Source of the DNA: Vibrio harveyi NBRC 15634 = ATCC 14126 = KCTC 12724
GTDB taxonomy: Bacteria > Pseudomonadota > Gammaproteobacteria > Enterobacterales > Vibrionaceae
Length of the DNA stretch: 64,000 nucleotides
Assembly (NCBI RefSeq): GCF_001591145.1
Contig: NZ_BCUF01000010.1
Coordinates: 62,001 to 126,000 of the forward strand
Direction: 5' to 3'
The notes beneath the pieces are model-generated. The model saw only the letters and a list, made by a program, of their open reading frames with translations, was not told the origin of the DNA and did no database searches. Below, in pieces: positions 1 through 8,532 of the stretch; within the stretch, counting starts at the first letter, position 1, and every line of letters begins with the position of its first letter. The position numbers and the translations under genes were made by a program.

Positions 1-263
1 TGGCTCGTTTCTGGATAAAAACTATCTGAGAACTAAATTAAGATCGGCGTACTTTGAGTAAGAAAATATATGAAAAAGTCTTTTTAGCCTTCAAATTTAA
101 TTGACCAAAACAACACTTCAATATTATTACGTAGCTTCACGCTCAATTAGTGTACTAGTAAATTGCTCTAAAACACTTAAGATAATTTTAAATATCGTAC
201 TTGTTCAAATGTAATAATACGTCACAGGGCCCCCGCATACTTGTCTCGCCATGCACAAGTTAA
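1..263. other. AT-rich left edge, no gene seen
   Basis: No convincing reading frame, RNA gene or terminator is visible here. It lies downstream of the leftward lipoprotein operon that ends at 264. A 9-bp sequence near 124-132 recurs inverted near 212-220, but without a T-tract. Confidence 0.5.
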
Positions 264-407
264 TTACTTTAAGTCGTACTCTAACTTACACCAACCGGGC
301 TTATCCTCTATCGGTTCACAGCTTAAGACGATCCATAGGTTATCCTCTTCAATTTCCCTTTTTGTCTCTTCACATTTCTCACATGGAACTTCTATGATTT
401 TAGGCAT
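264..407 (-). CDS. 47-residue Cys-rich microprotein
   Basis: The protein starts MPKIIEVPCEKCEETK and ends at a TAA at 264-266. It has four cysteines, including a CxxC pair at residues 9 and 12, and many charged residues, so a small metal-binding or redox-active cytosolic protein is possible. No family was recognised. The ATG at 407 overlaps the end of the upstream lipoprotein gene (stop at 400-402), and an AGGGG sequence lies about 9 nt before it, so translational coupling is likely. It would be the third gene of an AT-rich operon. It is short enough to be missed by automatic annotation. The frame, coupling and ribosome site are seen; function is unknown. Confidence 0.5.
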   Translation of the reverse strand: MPKIIEVPCEKCEETKREIEEDNLWIVLSCEPIEDKPGWCKLEYDLK

Positions 408-1377
408 TGTTTGTTTCCCCTGCTAATTTGCAAACTAAGCTTCTGTGTGATTCAAGAACGGCCGCATAGGTCGGAGAAGCACCATCTAACTTCGAAATTG
501 CCGAAAAATACAGCTTCGTTGCTGATTGTCTATTCTCTACCGTTTTATCCTCAATATACCGTTGCCACCTTTTCTCAACCTCACTGCCTACTCCGCTTAA
601 AAGGTTTGAAGTTGAAGCGGCATCTACCACATGTGCCCACTGCTCATCATTTAGTGAAGCAGCACACTTAAGAGTATGTAAAGCAGAAATTTGTTGCTTT
701 CCTAGTTCTTCATTATATCTATCAATTGCCTCTTTGGCTTTTTCATCAAAGCCTTGCTTTATATATTTTTTAGAAGCTAATTGTTCAGCGGCCAACCCAG
801 TTGCGAAAAACTGTCCAACTTGCAAACCATCAGGGTTGGAATTCGTAGGTGTATTGATAGTAGTATCTATACTTGCTATTACGGATGGATAAGCATCTAC
901 GCCATTAACAGTTCCTAAAGGAATGTAAGACGCTTCCATTCGCTTATAACCTATAATTAGTGAAGGTTTATCTTGAGTAACACCAACTTTAAAACCTAAG
1001 TTCGTGCTCGTACCAAAAAACATACCTTTTTTATCTCCCTCTAAGGTCTTTTCTATAACGCTTCTCTTGTTCGTCGAATCTGTAACTATATTTGCAGCCT
1101 CACCTGTAGCGTATAACTGTTGGATTTCTGGAGCCAATAAGCCTCCATCTGTACGTATAGAGGATATAACTGGTGGTAGGGCCCCGTTGCTGTAGCCCGG
1201 AGCGAAATAACCTTCAACTCGATCATAACCGAGTGTTATTTCCGCAGGAGTCGAATCAATATCGACTATGCTCAACGAAGACTTTGTAACAAAAACGACC
1301 TCGTCTGTAGAGGTGCATGCTGCAACAATCAATGTCATTAAGAGGATAATGGTTGATTTAATCATTATTTTTTTCAT
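400..1377 (-). CDS. Lipoprotein with an internal duplicated domain
   Basis: Predicted lipoprotein of 325 residues. The signal peptide has a lipobox ending VAAC near residue 21, which implies envelope anchoring. The segment at about residues 46-105 is repeated at about 138-205: both copies carry an (L/I)GY-R-E pattern, then P-VI-SI, and end in (Y/F)ATG-AA, so a domain was duplicated. The remainder is charged and probably helical, with two cysteines (CAASL and LVCKL). The start overlaps the upstream lipoprotein gene by 20 bp and the end overlaps the microprotein gene. No family was recognised. The region is visibly more AT-rich than the downstream core genes, which suggests accessory DNA. Confidence 0.8.
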   Translation of the reverse strand: MKKIMIKSTIILLMTLIVAACTSTDEVVFVTKSSLSIVDIDSTPAEITLGYDRVEGYFAPGYSNGALPPVISSIRTDGGLLAPEIQQLYATGEAANIVTDSTNKRSVIEKTLEGDKKGMFFGTSTNLGFKVGVTQDKPSLIIGYKRMEASYIPLGTVNGVDAYPSVIASIDTTINTPTNSNPDGLQVGQFFATGLAAEQLASKKYIKQGFDEKAKEAIDRYNEELGKQQISALHTLKCAASLNDEQWAHVVDAASTSNLLSGVGSEVEKRWQRYIEDKTVENRQSATKLYFSAISKLDGASPTYAAVLESHRSLVCKLAGETNNA

Positions 1378-1669
1378 TTCTAACGCCTTCCTCTAGAATC
1401 AGTACATCATTCTTGATGACCATACTTACTTCATTATTGAAGCCAAAACTAACGCCTGAGTGTATCTTGCCCTGCATAAACAAGACTCCAACATTGGTTA
1501 CCTCTACTTTGTCTCCAGCTGTACGGGAGTTGTCCTCTGCACCTTTAAAGGAAACATGAGCAAAACCAATCACGTTATGACGCCCTTCGTCATCAATGTA
1601 ACTAACAGCACATCCTGCAACGACGACTGAGTAGAGTATGCTTGCAATTCCTATCCAACGGTTCATCAT
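1358..1669 (-). CDS. Small lipoprotein, first gene of the operon
   Basis: A 103-residue protein with a signal peptide and a lipobox ending VVAGC at about residue 20, so a lipid-anchored envelope protein is predicted. After the lipobox come short beta-rich stretches and a charged C-terminus (EEGVRNEKNND). No family was recognised. It is the first gene of the leftward operon, and its end overlaps the 325-residue lipoprotein gene by 20 bp. The close overlap suggests the two are made together and may share a complex. Confidence 0.7.
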   Translation of the reverse strand: MMNRWIGIASILYSVVVAGCAVSYIDDEGRHNVIGFAHVSFKGAEDNSRTAGDKVEVTNVGVLFMQGKIHSGVSFGFNNEVSMVIKNDVLILEEGVRNEKNND

Positions 1670-2128
1670 TTAGTATCTAGTCACAAATAATACAAATGGT
1701 CCAAAAAGGCTTAAAAAGCCTACGCTACAAAGCTGCTATTAAAAATACTTAAATCTATAATTGTTTTCATTTGATTGAAGCTATCTAACTACGCACTACC
1801 CACACTAAGCAAACAATTGCACCCTCAACTATTAGCATAGGCTAGAAAAATAATCTCATCTGAAACTATTTAGTTTTTGTGACTTTTACATCAATTAAGG
1901 CAAAAAGTAGGTCACTAATTTTTTATTGCGCTAAGTATCATATAGTACGATTACTAACTCAGTGATCTGCATACAAGCAATCAACTGCTGAGTTACAGCT
2001 TAGTGAAATGAGAGGTTAATCGCTCCAAACACACTAAGGCATAAAAACGATTTAGATCAACAGAACTAAACCGTTTCTATCAGGTTAGAAAAAGGTTCTT
2101 CAAACCATAAATCGTACTATGAGCCTAT
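1670..2128. other. Intergenic region, AT-rich
   Basis: Holds the presumed promoter of the leftward lipoprotein operon and the terminator of the DUF3360 gene at 2041-2078. No reading frame with a ribosome site was seen. Confidence 0.5.
2041..2078 (-). terminator. Intrinsic terminator after the DUF3360 gene
   Basis: Arms at 2045-2055 and 2066-2076 pair at 10 of 11 positions. Read leftward, the hairpin is followed by TTTTTAT. The stem is AT-rich, so strength is uncertain. Confidence 0.55.
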
Positions 2129-3637
2129 TTAACGAAAGCTTGGGATAATTGCTGGAATCCCCGGAAGTAAGCCCACCAATGCCATTACGCTTGTTAGCAC
2201 AACAAACATAATGCCAGGCAACACCCAACGGCTCATTTTACTGAGTTCCCCACTACGTTCTTTACAGCCGACTAAGCCTAAGTTATCTAGCAACATGGTG
2301 AGAGACCAGCCAAATGCAGGGTTAACTAACGCTGAAGAAAATACAACAATCGCTGCCGATTGAGTGGTTTTACCTTCACGCGTCATTTCCATTCCTGCTT
2401 CTAGCAAAGGAACAAATACCCCAACAATAAGCGCAACACAAAGTACAGGTTGCCAGATCGCTAAGTCCATTGGGTAGCCCCAAACAGCGGCGATGATACA
2501 AAACAGCGCCGTTAGCAAAGCGCCTGCAGGAATAGGACGTTTAGCGATCGCCGCCGGAACGATGTAAGTTCCCCAAGAAGACGTAAAGTTAGTACCACCG
2601 AGCAGAGAACCGAACGTCTGACGAATGGAAGCGGTGGTCATGGTATCGTCGATGTTCATATGTACTTTTTCTGTACGTTCTGGATAGCTGATTTTTTGAA
2701 ACACTTGATGCCCTAAAAAATCAGGCGACCACATGGCTACGGCTAAAATAGCAAAAGGCAATACCACCATGAAATGCTCAATCGTAGGTAAACCTAGCAT
2801 CCAACCCGTATCTTCCCCCCACCAATACATAGGGTTCATATTGGGTAAGCCGGGCTCGGTTTGAAAAGAAAACGGAGCGCCCATAGCAAAAGCTAAAGTA
2901 CCGCCTAGCAAGCAACTAAGAGGAACCGCTAGCCAACGCTTACGAAAGTGTTCCAGTAATGCATATAAAATAATGGTGCAAAAGATCACAACAAAAGCAA
3001 TGTGGCTCATCCCTATTCCCTCTGCCCACGCGAACAGCTTTTTGACTTGAGAGACGGTTCCAACAAAGCCAAGGTAGAGCAATAAACCACCACACACGCC
3101 TTTACTGGTGAGATTTGCCAACATGCTGCCACCTTTACTGATGGCTAACAGTATGCCAAAAGCGCCAATCAGCAGACCAAAGGCCATTGGGTGCCCGCCT
3201 GCTGCAACGACGATAGGAATCAATGGGATGAGCGGGCCGTGTGTACCCGCGAGGTTTGCGGTCGGCAACAGAAAGCCTGAGAAAAGAATAATGAAAACAG
3301 AGGCGATGAGTAGTTCATAACGTACATTTTCTAAAACAAAGCCTTCATTCAACCCTAGCGCTCCGGCAAAGGTTGCTGCAATGGCTCCCACCATAACAAC
3401 TTTACCAATGGTCGCGGCCATCGCCGGAATGGTGTCTTCTACCTCGAATCGATAATCTTTAAACGGCAAATTAGGACGCCAACGTTTAGGCGCCATGATC
3501 TGTAACTCGTGCTCTAAATATTGTTCTCGGGACTCAAACTCCGAGCTAGGTTTATGTTGTTGTTCATAAGTGAGTTCATCCTCACTGGCTTTAGGCTTAT
3601 CTGTTCGTATATGTACGGACTCTAAAGTGCTGCTCAT
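2129..3637 (-). CDS. DUF3360 family inner-membrane protein, probable transporter
   Basis: A 502-residue polytopic membrane protein. A hydrophilic N-terminus of about 65 residues is followed by roughly 11-13 hydrophobic segments. Glycine/proline-rich motifs such as GTHGPLIPLIPIV and GGTNFTSSWGTYIVPAA look like substrate-path loops of NCS2- or SulP-type carriers. I recognise it as the DUF3360 family, common in Vibrio and of unknown substrate. The start has an AAGGAA ribosome site 6 nt upstream. It stands alone as a transcription unit with its own terminator. Membrane location is clear; the transport role is inferred from topology. Confidence 0.75.
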   Translation of the reverse strand: MSSTLESVHIRTDKPKASEDELTYEQQHKPSSEFESREQYLEHELQIMAPKRWRPNLPFKDYRFEVEDTIPAMAATIGKVVMVGAIAATFAGALGLNEGFVLENVRYELLIASVFIILFSGFLLPTANLAGTHGPLIPLIPIVVAAGGHPMAFGLLIGAFGILLAISKGGSMLANLTSKGVCGGLLLYLGFVGTVSQVKKLFAWAEGIGMSHIAFVVIFCTIILYALLEHFRKRWLAVPLSCLLGGTLAFAMGAPFSFQTEPGLPNMNPMYWWGEDTGWMLGLPTIEHFMVVLPFAILAVAMWSPDFLGHQVFQKISYPERTEKVHMNIDDTMTTASIRQTFGSLLGGTNFTSSWGTYIVPAAIAKRPIPAGALLTALFCIIAAVWGYPMDLAIWQPVLCVALIVGVFVPLLEAGMEMTREGKTTQSAAIVVFSSALVNPAFGWSLTMLLDNLGLVGCKERSGELSKMSRWVLPGIMFVVLTSVMALVGLLPGIPAIIPSFR

Positions 3638-3955
3638 TGTGATTCCTTTCGTTCACACTCTAAGGTGTGTTTTTCCAACCAACGTTGTTTGCTCAATAAA
3701 CGAAGATTAAGCAAGTCGTTGTCTCTATATTCTCTGCGACAAGAACTCGATAACTGACGTTTATGAACCCTTTAAATTAAGTTGCTAGTACCTTATACCA
3801 AACGAAAAAGTACAAATAGTCTCAGATGGTTAGACATTAGTCGTAGGGTTCGGGCTAACGGTATGAGCGTTATGATGGGATCTGATAGACCTAGCTCAAG
3901 GTCTTTGGTGAAAGCGAACGAAAGGTGTGGAAGCCTGGTGAGCCAACAGCAACAG

Positions 3956-3980
3956 AAAGCCTGGGTTAGCGGCTTTTTAT
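3956..3980 (+). terminator. Orphan rightward terminator-like hairpin
   Basis: AAAGCC at 3956-3961 pairs with GGCTTT at 3971-3976, followed by TTAT. There is no + strand gene before it. Confidence 0.35.
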
Positions 3981-3990
3981 CCAATGAAGA

Positions 3991-4014
3991 AAGGGGCTCA
4001 CGTAGCCCCTTTTA
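3991..4014 (-). terminator. Bidirectional terminator after msrQ
   Basis: AAGGGGCT at 3991-3998 and AGCCCCTT at 4004-4011 form a perfect 8-bp stem. T residues flank it on both strands. It lies just beyond the msrQ stop and most likely ends the msrPQ operon. Confidence 0.75.
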
Positions 4015-4053
4015 ATTTATCGATTCATGTGTCGCAATTAGTCTAACAGCGCA

Positions 4054-4671
4054 TCAACTGGATAATAGTTTTCGAAACACTCGCTGTTTTAATGTCTTCC
4101 ATCGAGCAAAAAGCAAACCAATAGCGATTAAAATATAGATCGTCGGCTCTGCTACCTCTGACTTCACCGACCAATAAAAATGAATCGGTGCCAATATCGC
4201 AGCTAAGTAAACCCAGTTATGCAGCTTTTGCCATTTGGAACCCATCTTGCGTTGCATGGATTGAGTCGAAGTCACCGCCAGAAGTAACAAGATCACCCAC
4301 ACTGCCGCACCAACGGTCAAATAAGGGCGTTTGACGATTTCAGAGGCAAGCAAACTCCAATCTAACCCTAAATCAAGAACAGCAAACGCAACCAAATGAA
4401 GCACTGCCCAGAAAAAGCTGTATAACCCAAGTAGTCTCCTAACTCGAACTAACAAACCCTGCTTGGTCCAACGCGCAAGTGGAGAAACTAACAAGGTAAT
4501 AAACAGCGTATTCAGCGCGCTAATACCCGTGTAATGGATAATGCCTTGAACAGGGTCGCCACCTAAGTTGTCGGTATTAATCGCAATAACCAGCAGACCT
4601 AAAAAGCCTAAAGAGACAAGATGGATAAGGACCTTAAGCGCAATGATGTGTTTTGGCGTCAGCTTTCTCAA
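4054..4671 (-). CDS. msrQ: Heme-binding membrane subunit MsrQ (YedZ)
   Basis: A 205-residue membrane protein with about six hydrophobic segments, the usual size for MsrQ. Histidines sit in the family positions: His92 in AVLHLVAF, and two in the segment [18 protein letters not shown], expected to bind b-type heme. In the known system MsrQ passes electrons from the inner membrane to periplasmic MsrP, which repairs oxidised methionines. The start overlaps the end of msrP by 4 bp, typical of a coupled pair. The identification is secure from the combination of sequence and neighbour. Confidence 0.93.
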   Translation of the reverse strand: MRKLTPKHIIALKVLIHLVSLGFLGLLVIAINTDNLGGDPVQGIIHYTGISALNTLFITLLVSPLARWTKQGLLVRVRRLLGLYSFFWAVLHLVAFAVLDLGLDWSLLASEIVKRPYLTVGAAVWVILLLLAVTSTQSMQRKMGSKWQKLHNWVYLAAILAPIHFYWSVKSEVAEPTIYILIAIGLLFARWKTLKQRVFRKLLSS

Positions 4672-5672
4672 TAGAACTTCCTCAGGTCCATATTCTTATA
4701 GAGATGCGCCACCTCTTCCTCGTAACCGTTGAACATCAATGTTGGCTGTCTGCGAGTACTGAGCACACTGCCCTCACCGATGAAACGCTCGCTTGCTTGG
4801 CTCCAACGTGGGTGGTCAACATTTGGGTTCACATTAGCGTAAAAACCGTATTCATTTGGTGCTAAACGATTCCACGTTGTTGGCGGCTCTCGGTCAGTTA
4901 AACGAATTCGAACAATAGACTTAATGCTTTTGAAACCATACTTCCACGGTACAACTAAGCGAAGTGGCGCACCGTTTTGTGGTGCAAGCGTCTTACCGTA
5001 CAAACCCACAGAAATCAGTGCGAGCGGGTTCATTGCTTCATCGAGACGAAGCCCTTCGACGTAAGGATATTCAATACTGCTAAACGAGCCTTGAGCTGGG
5101 AACTGTTTCGGGTCGTAGAGGGTTTCAAAAGCAACGTATTTCGCGCTACTTTTTGGATCCGCCATTTTGATGATGTCTGCTAGAGGAAAACCAATCCACG
5201 GAATGTTCATTGACCATGCTTCGACACAACGTAAGCGATAGATTCGCTCTTCTAGTGTGAACTTGTTAAAGATGTCATCGTAGTCGAGCTTAATCGGGTT
5301 ATTCACCAAGCCGTCGATCTCAACCGTCCATGGGTCAGACACAAATTCAGAAGAGTTTTTCGCTGGGTCAGATTTATCGGTACCAAACTCATAGAAGTTA
5401 TTGTATTTCAAAACCTTGCTCTCAGGAGTAAGAGAAAGATCCGCTTGATACTGCTGTGGCTTAGTCACACTAAGATCAATTCGATTATCTGAGACTGGCT
5501 TTTCCTTTGACGAGAAGATGTCCAAAATACCAGCTTGTGCATTCGCAGCGAGTGGCATACCGACAACCGCAATGCCTAACTTTTTCAATATTTCACGACG
5601 CTCTTTATAGACGGACTCTGGCGTCGCTTCGTTTTCAGATAAAGCCCAGCGATGATTCTTCTTAATCCACAT
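4668..5672 (-). CDS. msrP: Periplasmic methionine sulfoxide reductase MsrP (YedY)
   Basis: A 334-residue molybdopterin enzyme that reduces methionine sulfoxide in periplasmic proteins. The N-terminus has a Tat-type signal ([10 protein letters not shown], Arg25-Arg26, then a hydrophobic stretch ending ANAQA). Cys149 in [10 protein letters not shown] is the expected molybdenum ligand, and the [12 protein letters not shown] motif is typical of the oxidoreductase molybdopterin-binding domain. It is the first gene of msrPQ and depends on MsrQ for electrons. Folded export with cofactor is inferred from the Tat signal. Confidence 0.95.
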   Translation of the reverse strand: MWIKKNHRWALSENEATPESVYKERREILKKLGIAVVGMPLAANAQAGILDIFSSKEKPVSDNRIDLSVTKPQQYQADLSLTPESKVLKYNNFYEFGTDKSDPAKNSSEFVSDPWTVEIDGLVNNPIKLDYDDIFNKFTLEERIYRLRCVEAWSMNIPWIGFPLADIIKMADPKSSAKYVAFETLYDPKQFPAQGSFSSIEYPYVEGLRLDEAMNPLALISVGLYGKTLAPQNGAPLRLVVPWKYGFKSIKSIVRIRLTDREPPTTWNRLAPNEYGFYANVNPNVDHPRWSQASERFIGEGSVLSTRRQPTLMFNGYEEEVAHLYKNMDLRKFY

Positions 5673-5932
5673 AATCTTCCCCGAATGTGTTCATACTTTA
5701 GTAAATAGCGAACTGGTAATACGTTGATTAAGACAGACCGTAGCAATGGCAGTTCTATTTCATAGAAAACGAAAAACCGATATGCATATAAGTTTGCAAT
5801 TACTATTCAGCCGCACGGTGGAACACACAGCGACTTCATTATTAACCAAATCTAAAAACTGATTTAGGGATTACCCCTCTTATCATTAACAATCACAACT
5901 CTATACTGGCATTGTTCCCAAACTTTCCAATC

Positions 5933-7243
5933 ATGAGCCTTGTGATGCTAGCGATTTCCTCGACTTTAAAATCCGTTCTCGAAAAAACACTGCCGTTAAC
6001 GGTCGGTCTCTTTGCGATAATGTCAGTACAACTTATTGATGCAGTGTTTATCGGCAAGCTTGGTGTAAACGAGCTTACGGTGCAAGGTATTACCATGCCT
6101 TTCCAAGCTGCATTTATCGGCATTCAAGTCGGCATCGGTGTCGCGGCAACATCGATCATTTCTCATGCTTTTGGTGCAAATGACACACGACGAGCTACCA
6201 ATACGGCTTCACTTGCATTGCTTGTTGGAAGCGCTTTTATCGCACTTATTGGAGTTACGTTGTGGTTGATGGAACAAAGTGTGTTTTCCGCATTTATCTC
6301 TGTGGAAGACGGCGGCACCCAGTATCAGCAACTTGAAGTGTTATTTGGTCAGTTCTGGGGCTTATGGTTGTTGAGCGCACTATCGAGTGCTGTGCTGTAT
6401 TTGATGACCTGTGTTTATCGTGCGAATGGTGACACTAAAGTCACTGGCTCCGTTTTTGTCATCGCAAGCCTTATCAACCTCGTACTTGATCCAATCTTTA
6501 TGTTCGTTCTTAACATGGGGATCGCAGGTGCAGCGCTAGCATCTATGCTTGGTTTTGCCATCAGCGCGGCTTACATGATGCAAAGAGCCAAAGGTCGCCA
6601 CTGGTTCGCTCCTTTCTCTTGTGCTTTAGCCAGCAAAGAGGATTTCAATCTACTGATCAAAACCACGATTCCAACCATGATGAACCAAATCTTACCGTCA
6701 GTCAGCGCGTTCGTGACCGTGATGTTCATCGCTCATCTTGGTGCCAATGAAATTGCGTTTTGGAGTTTGCTCAACCGAGTCGAGAGCTTCTTGCTAATCT
6801 TCACATTGGCGCTCACCATGTCGTTACCACCAATGATTGGCCGTCAGCTCGGTGCCGAACGTTTCGATTCAATCCAAGCGCTTGTTCAATCAGCTTCTCG
6901 CTTTGTGATCTTGTTCCACTTGGTCATCGCGACTTTGTTAGTGGTAAGTTTACCAATCATTGTTCCTCTACTATCGGCGGACAACACAATGCAAGATTGG
7001 TTGAAGCTAGCCCTTTGGGTGATTCCGTTTAGCTACGGTCCTTTAGGCTTATGTATGGTTGTCACTTCAATCTTCAACGCATTGGGTAAACCCAAAATCG
7101 CCCTTTTCGTTTGCTTTGTTAGATTGCTGGTTCTGTACATCCCAGCGATTGCTATTGGCTCGTTACAGGGTGACATTTTTACTATCGTCATTGCGGCAAC
7201 AATAGCGATGTACTCGCTGGATTGTTTTCATGGTTACAGTTAA
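5933..7243 (+). CDS. MATE family efflux transporter, frameshifted at the 3' end
   Basis: A membrane protein with about 12 hydrophobic segments and the two-fold MATE repeat; GVNELTVQGITMPFQ and GANEIAFWSLLNRVES are the equivalent loops of the two halves. The family exports drugs or metabolites using Na+ or H+ gradients. ATG at 5933 is taken as start because the longer frame needs a TTG at 5912; neither has a good ribosome site. The frame stops at 7243 after MYSLDCFHGYS. Adding one G at the GG of 7219-7220 restores a frame that runs 23 more codons past that stop, to 7314. It is divergent from msrP. The family call is firm; substrate is unknown. Confidence 0.85.
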   Translation: MSLVMLAISSTLKSVLEKTLPLTVGLFAIMSVQLIDAVFIGKLGVNELTVQGITMPFQAAFIGIQVGIGVAATSIISHAFGANDTRRATNTASLALLVGSAFIALIGVTLWLMEQSVFSAFISVEDGGTQYQQLEVLFGQFWGLWLLSALSSAVLYLMTCVYRANGDTKVTGSVFVIASLINLVLDPIFMFVLNMGIAGAALASMLGFAISAAYMMQRAKGRHWFAPFSCALASKEDFNLLIKTTIPTMMNQILPSVSAFVTVMFIAHLGANEIAFWSLLNRVESFLLIFTLALTMSLPPMIGRQLGAERFDSIQALVQSASRFVILFHLVIATLLVVSLPIIVPLLSADNTMQDWLKLALWVIPFSYGPLGLCMVVTSIFNALGKPKIALFVCFVRLLVLYIPAIAIGSLQGDIFTIVIAATIAMYSLDCFHGYS

Positions 7244-7314
7244 CGAGCTATGCAAAACAAAACTTATCCGCTACTCATGCCCCCATGATAGAAGTGAAAA
7301 CAGCGGAACAATAA
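7219..7314 (+). other. Out-of-frame C-terminal tail of the MATE gene
   Basis: Read in the shifted frame, this encodes SLGLFSWLQLTSYAK followed by a hydrophilic tail ending VKTAEQ and TAA at 7312-7314. It is a natural MATE C-terminus, so a single-base deletion (GGG to GG) near 7220 split the gene, or the assembly has a base error. Confidence 0.75.
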
Positions 7315-7741
7315 CAGATAATGAATTAGAAAAGAGAAACGCACACACCTTCATATAAGTGTGGGTGTTTGTAGAACTGAGAACGCAAAATGTTTAGCTG
7401 CTCTTTCTTTTGGCATGTTTTTTGGGAAACAATTTAGAGTAACTACTTAAATTACAAGAATACGGTTAACTATTGGTATAGCAAAGCTGCTTAGTGATGT
7501 ACCCAATTTAACTGGAGCAAATCAAATAAAATGCCGATGCGGGTAGTTGTATATTAATTATACTGCATCACAAATCTGCCTCACTATTATTTAGGATTTC
7601 TTATCTAGTGGTATTCTGGGCTAGCAAATGTACTTTCATCGAGTTGTTCACTCATGGGGTTAGCTATTCATTGAGTTTATTTCATCAATCGAAACACGAC
7701 ATGTAAGTTATTGCAGTACGGTGTTACACAGGAGGTGTTCC
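7315..7741. other. Intergenic region before the CHASE2-M48 operon
   Basis: AT-rich. An imperfect hairpin with CACACCTT and AAGTGTG arms at about 7339-7372 may terminate the MATE transcript. The rest should hold the promoter for the rightward operon; no box stands out and no small gene with a ribosome site was found. Confidence 0.4.
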
Positions 7742-8521
7742 ATGGGACTAGCGAGGCACTTTAGTGAGTGCGACCTGTCTATATCATTCTTCAGTTTTTC
7801 AGTTTTCTGTCACGAATACCCTAAGCTATCTGATGCTCCAGCCGCATTCGCTTACCACGAGGCAATAGAGCGTTCGCACGTCTACCCTGTTAGCAAAGAT
7901 GCCAAGAATATCTTGTGGCTCTATTACAAAGATATGAAGTTTAAAAATGAGTGGCTGGATAAAGATCGCATTCTTAACGAAGACGGCTTTTATCATGCGA
8001 TCCGCTCATTCTCCGGCGAGAATTGCGGACTATTGTGGCGATATGAAAATGGAAAGCCTCAAAAGCGAGTGGTTGGTGGCGTTGACGCTGACTACCAGTT
8101 AAACACGAGTAAAACGGAAGCTGTGCCATTCTCTTCTGTTCGTAGTCCTTGGTACAACAGCAAATACACAATCAAATACCCAACACCAAACACCGCCTAT
8201 TCAATGTTCTATATGGAGGGAAAAAGATTTGAGGGTAACCATGTCGGCTTCCCCGTACATAGAGTTGGCTTTTTCTTTGGTCGAAGTGGTGTCGGGCTTG
8301 ATAGGAACTCGCTTGTCTTTTCCCCTAATACACACTTTATTGGTAGCACGGATGGTGTTCTTAACTCAACAACTCTTCTACAGGGTGATATAGCGCTTCT
8401 AACTCTAATAGCCGTTCCATTTTCTATTGGTGAGGTAAAAGCTATGACGTCAGAGCGCGATGCATTCGAGCAATGTTACTACTCATCCTACTTCATGCTG
8501 CCTCATAAAGATGGTGCGTAG
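7742..8521 (+). CDS. Protein of unknown function, first gene of the CHASE2-M48 operon
   Basis: A 259-residue protein starting at ATG 7742, chosen because AGGAGGT at 7730-7736 lies 5 nt upstream; longer frames lack this. A weakly hydrophobic N-terminal stretch (SISFFSFSVFCHEY) may be a poor signal sequence. The body is rich in aromatic and charged residues (WLYYKDMKFKNEWLDKDRI). A conserved-looking glycine core (RVGFFFGRSGVGLDRNSLVF) precedes a short hydrophobic segment (GDIALLTLIAVPFS). No family was recognised. It ends 11 nt before the likely CHASE2 gene start, so the two are probably co-translated and functionally linked. The AT-rich DNA suggests accessory origin. Confidence 0.7.
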   Translation: MGLARHFSECDLSISFFSFSVFCHEYPKLSDAPAAFAYHEAIERSHVYPVSKDAKNILWLYYKDMKFKNEWLDKDRILNEDGFYHAIRSFSGENCGLLWRYENGKPQKRVVGGVDADYQLNTSKTEAVPFSSVRSPWYNSKYTIKYPTPNTAYSMFYMEGKRFEGNHVGFPVHRVGFFFGRSGVGLDRNSLVFSPNTHFIGSTDGVLNSTTLLQGDIALLTLIAVPFSIGEVKAMTSERDAFEQCYYSSYFMLPHKDGA

Positions 8522-8532
8522 GGAGTTTGAAT

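Larger units (their letters stand above)
3638..4053. other. Intergenic region with a possible short rightward transcript
   Basis: No gene with a ribosome site was found. Two terminator-like hairpins at 3956-3980 and 3991-4014 lie in tandem. The first has its T-tract on the + strand although no rightward gene precedes it, so a small RNA from about 3780 to 3980 is possible. Confidence 0.35.

Noticed and set aside
1..1669. Integron cassette origin of the AT-rich lipoprotein genes
   Set aside because: No attC-like site with the usual inverted ends was found around the genes.
3782..4015. Overlapping frames on both strands before msrQ
   Set aside because: Neither has a ribosome site, and the hairpins at 3956-4014 cut through both.
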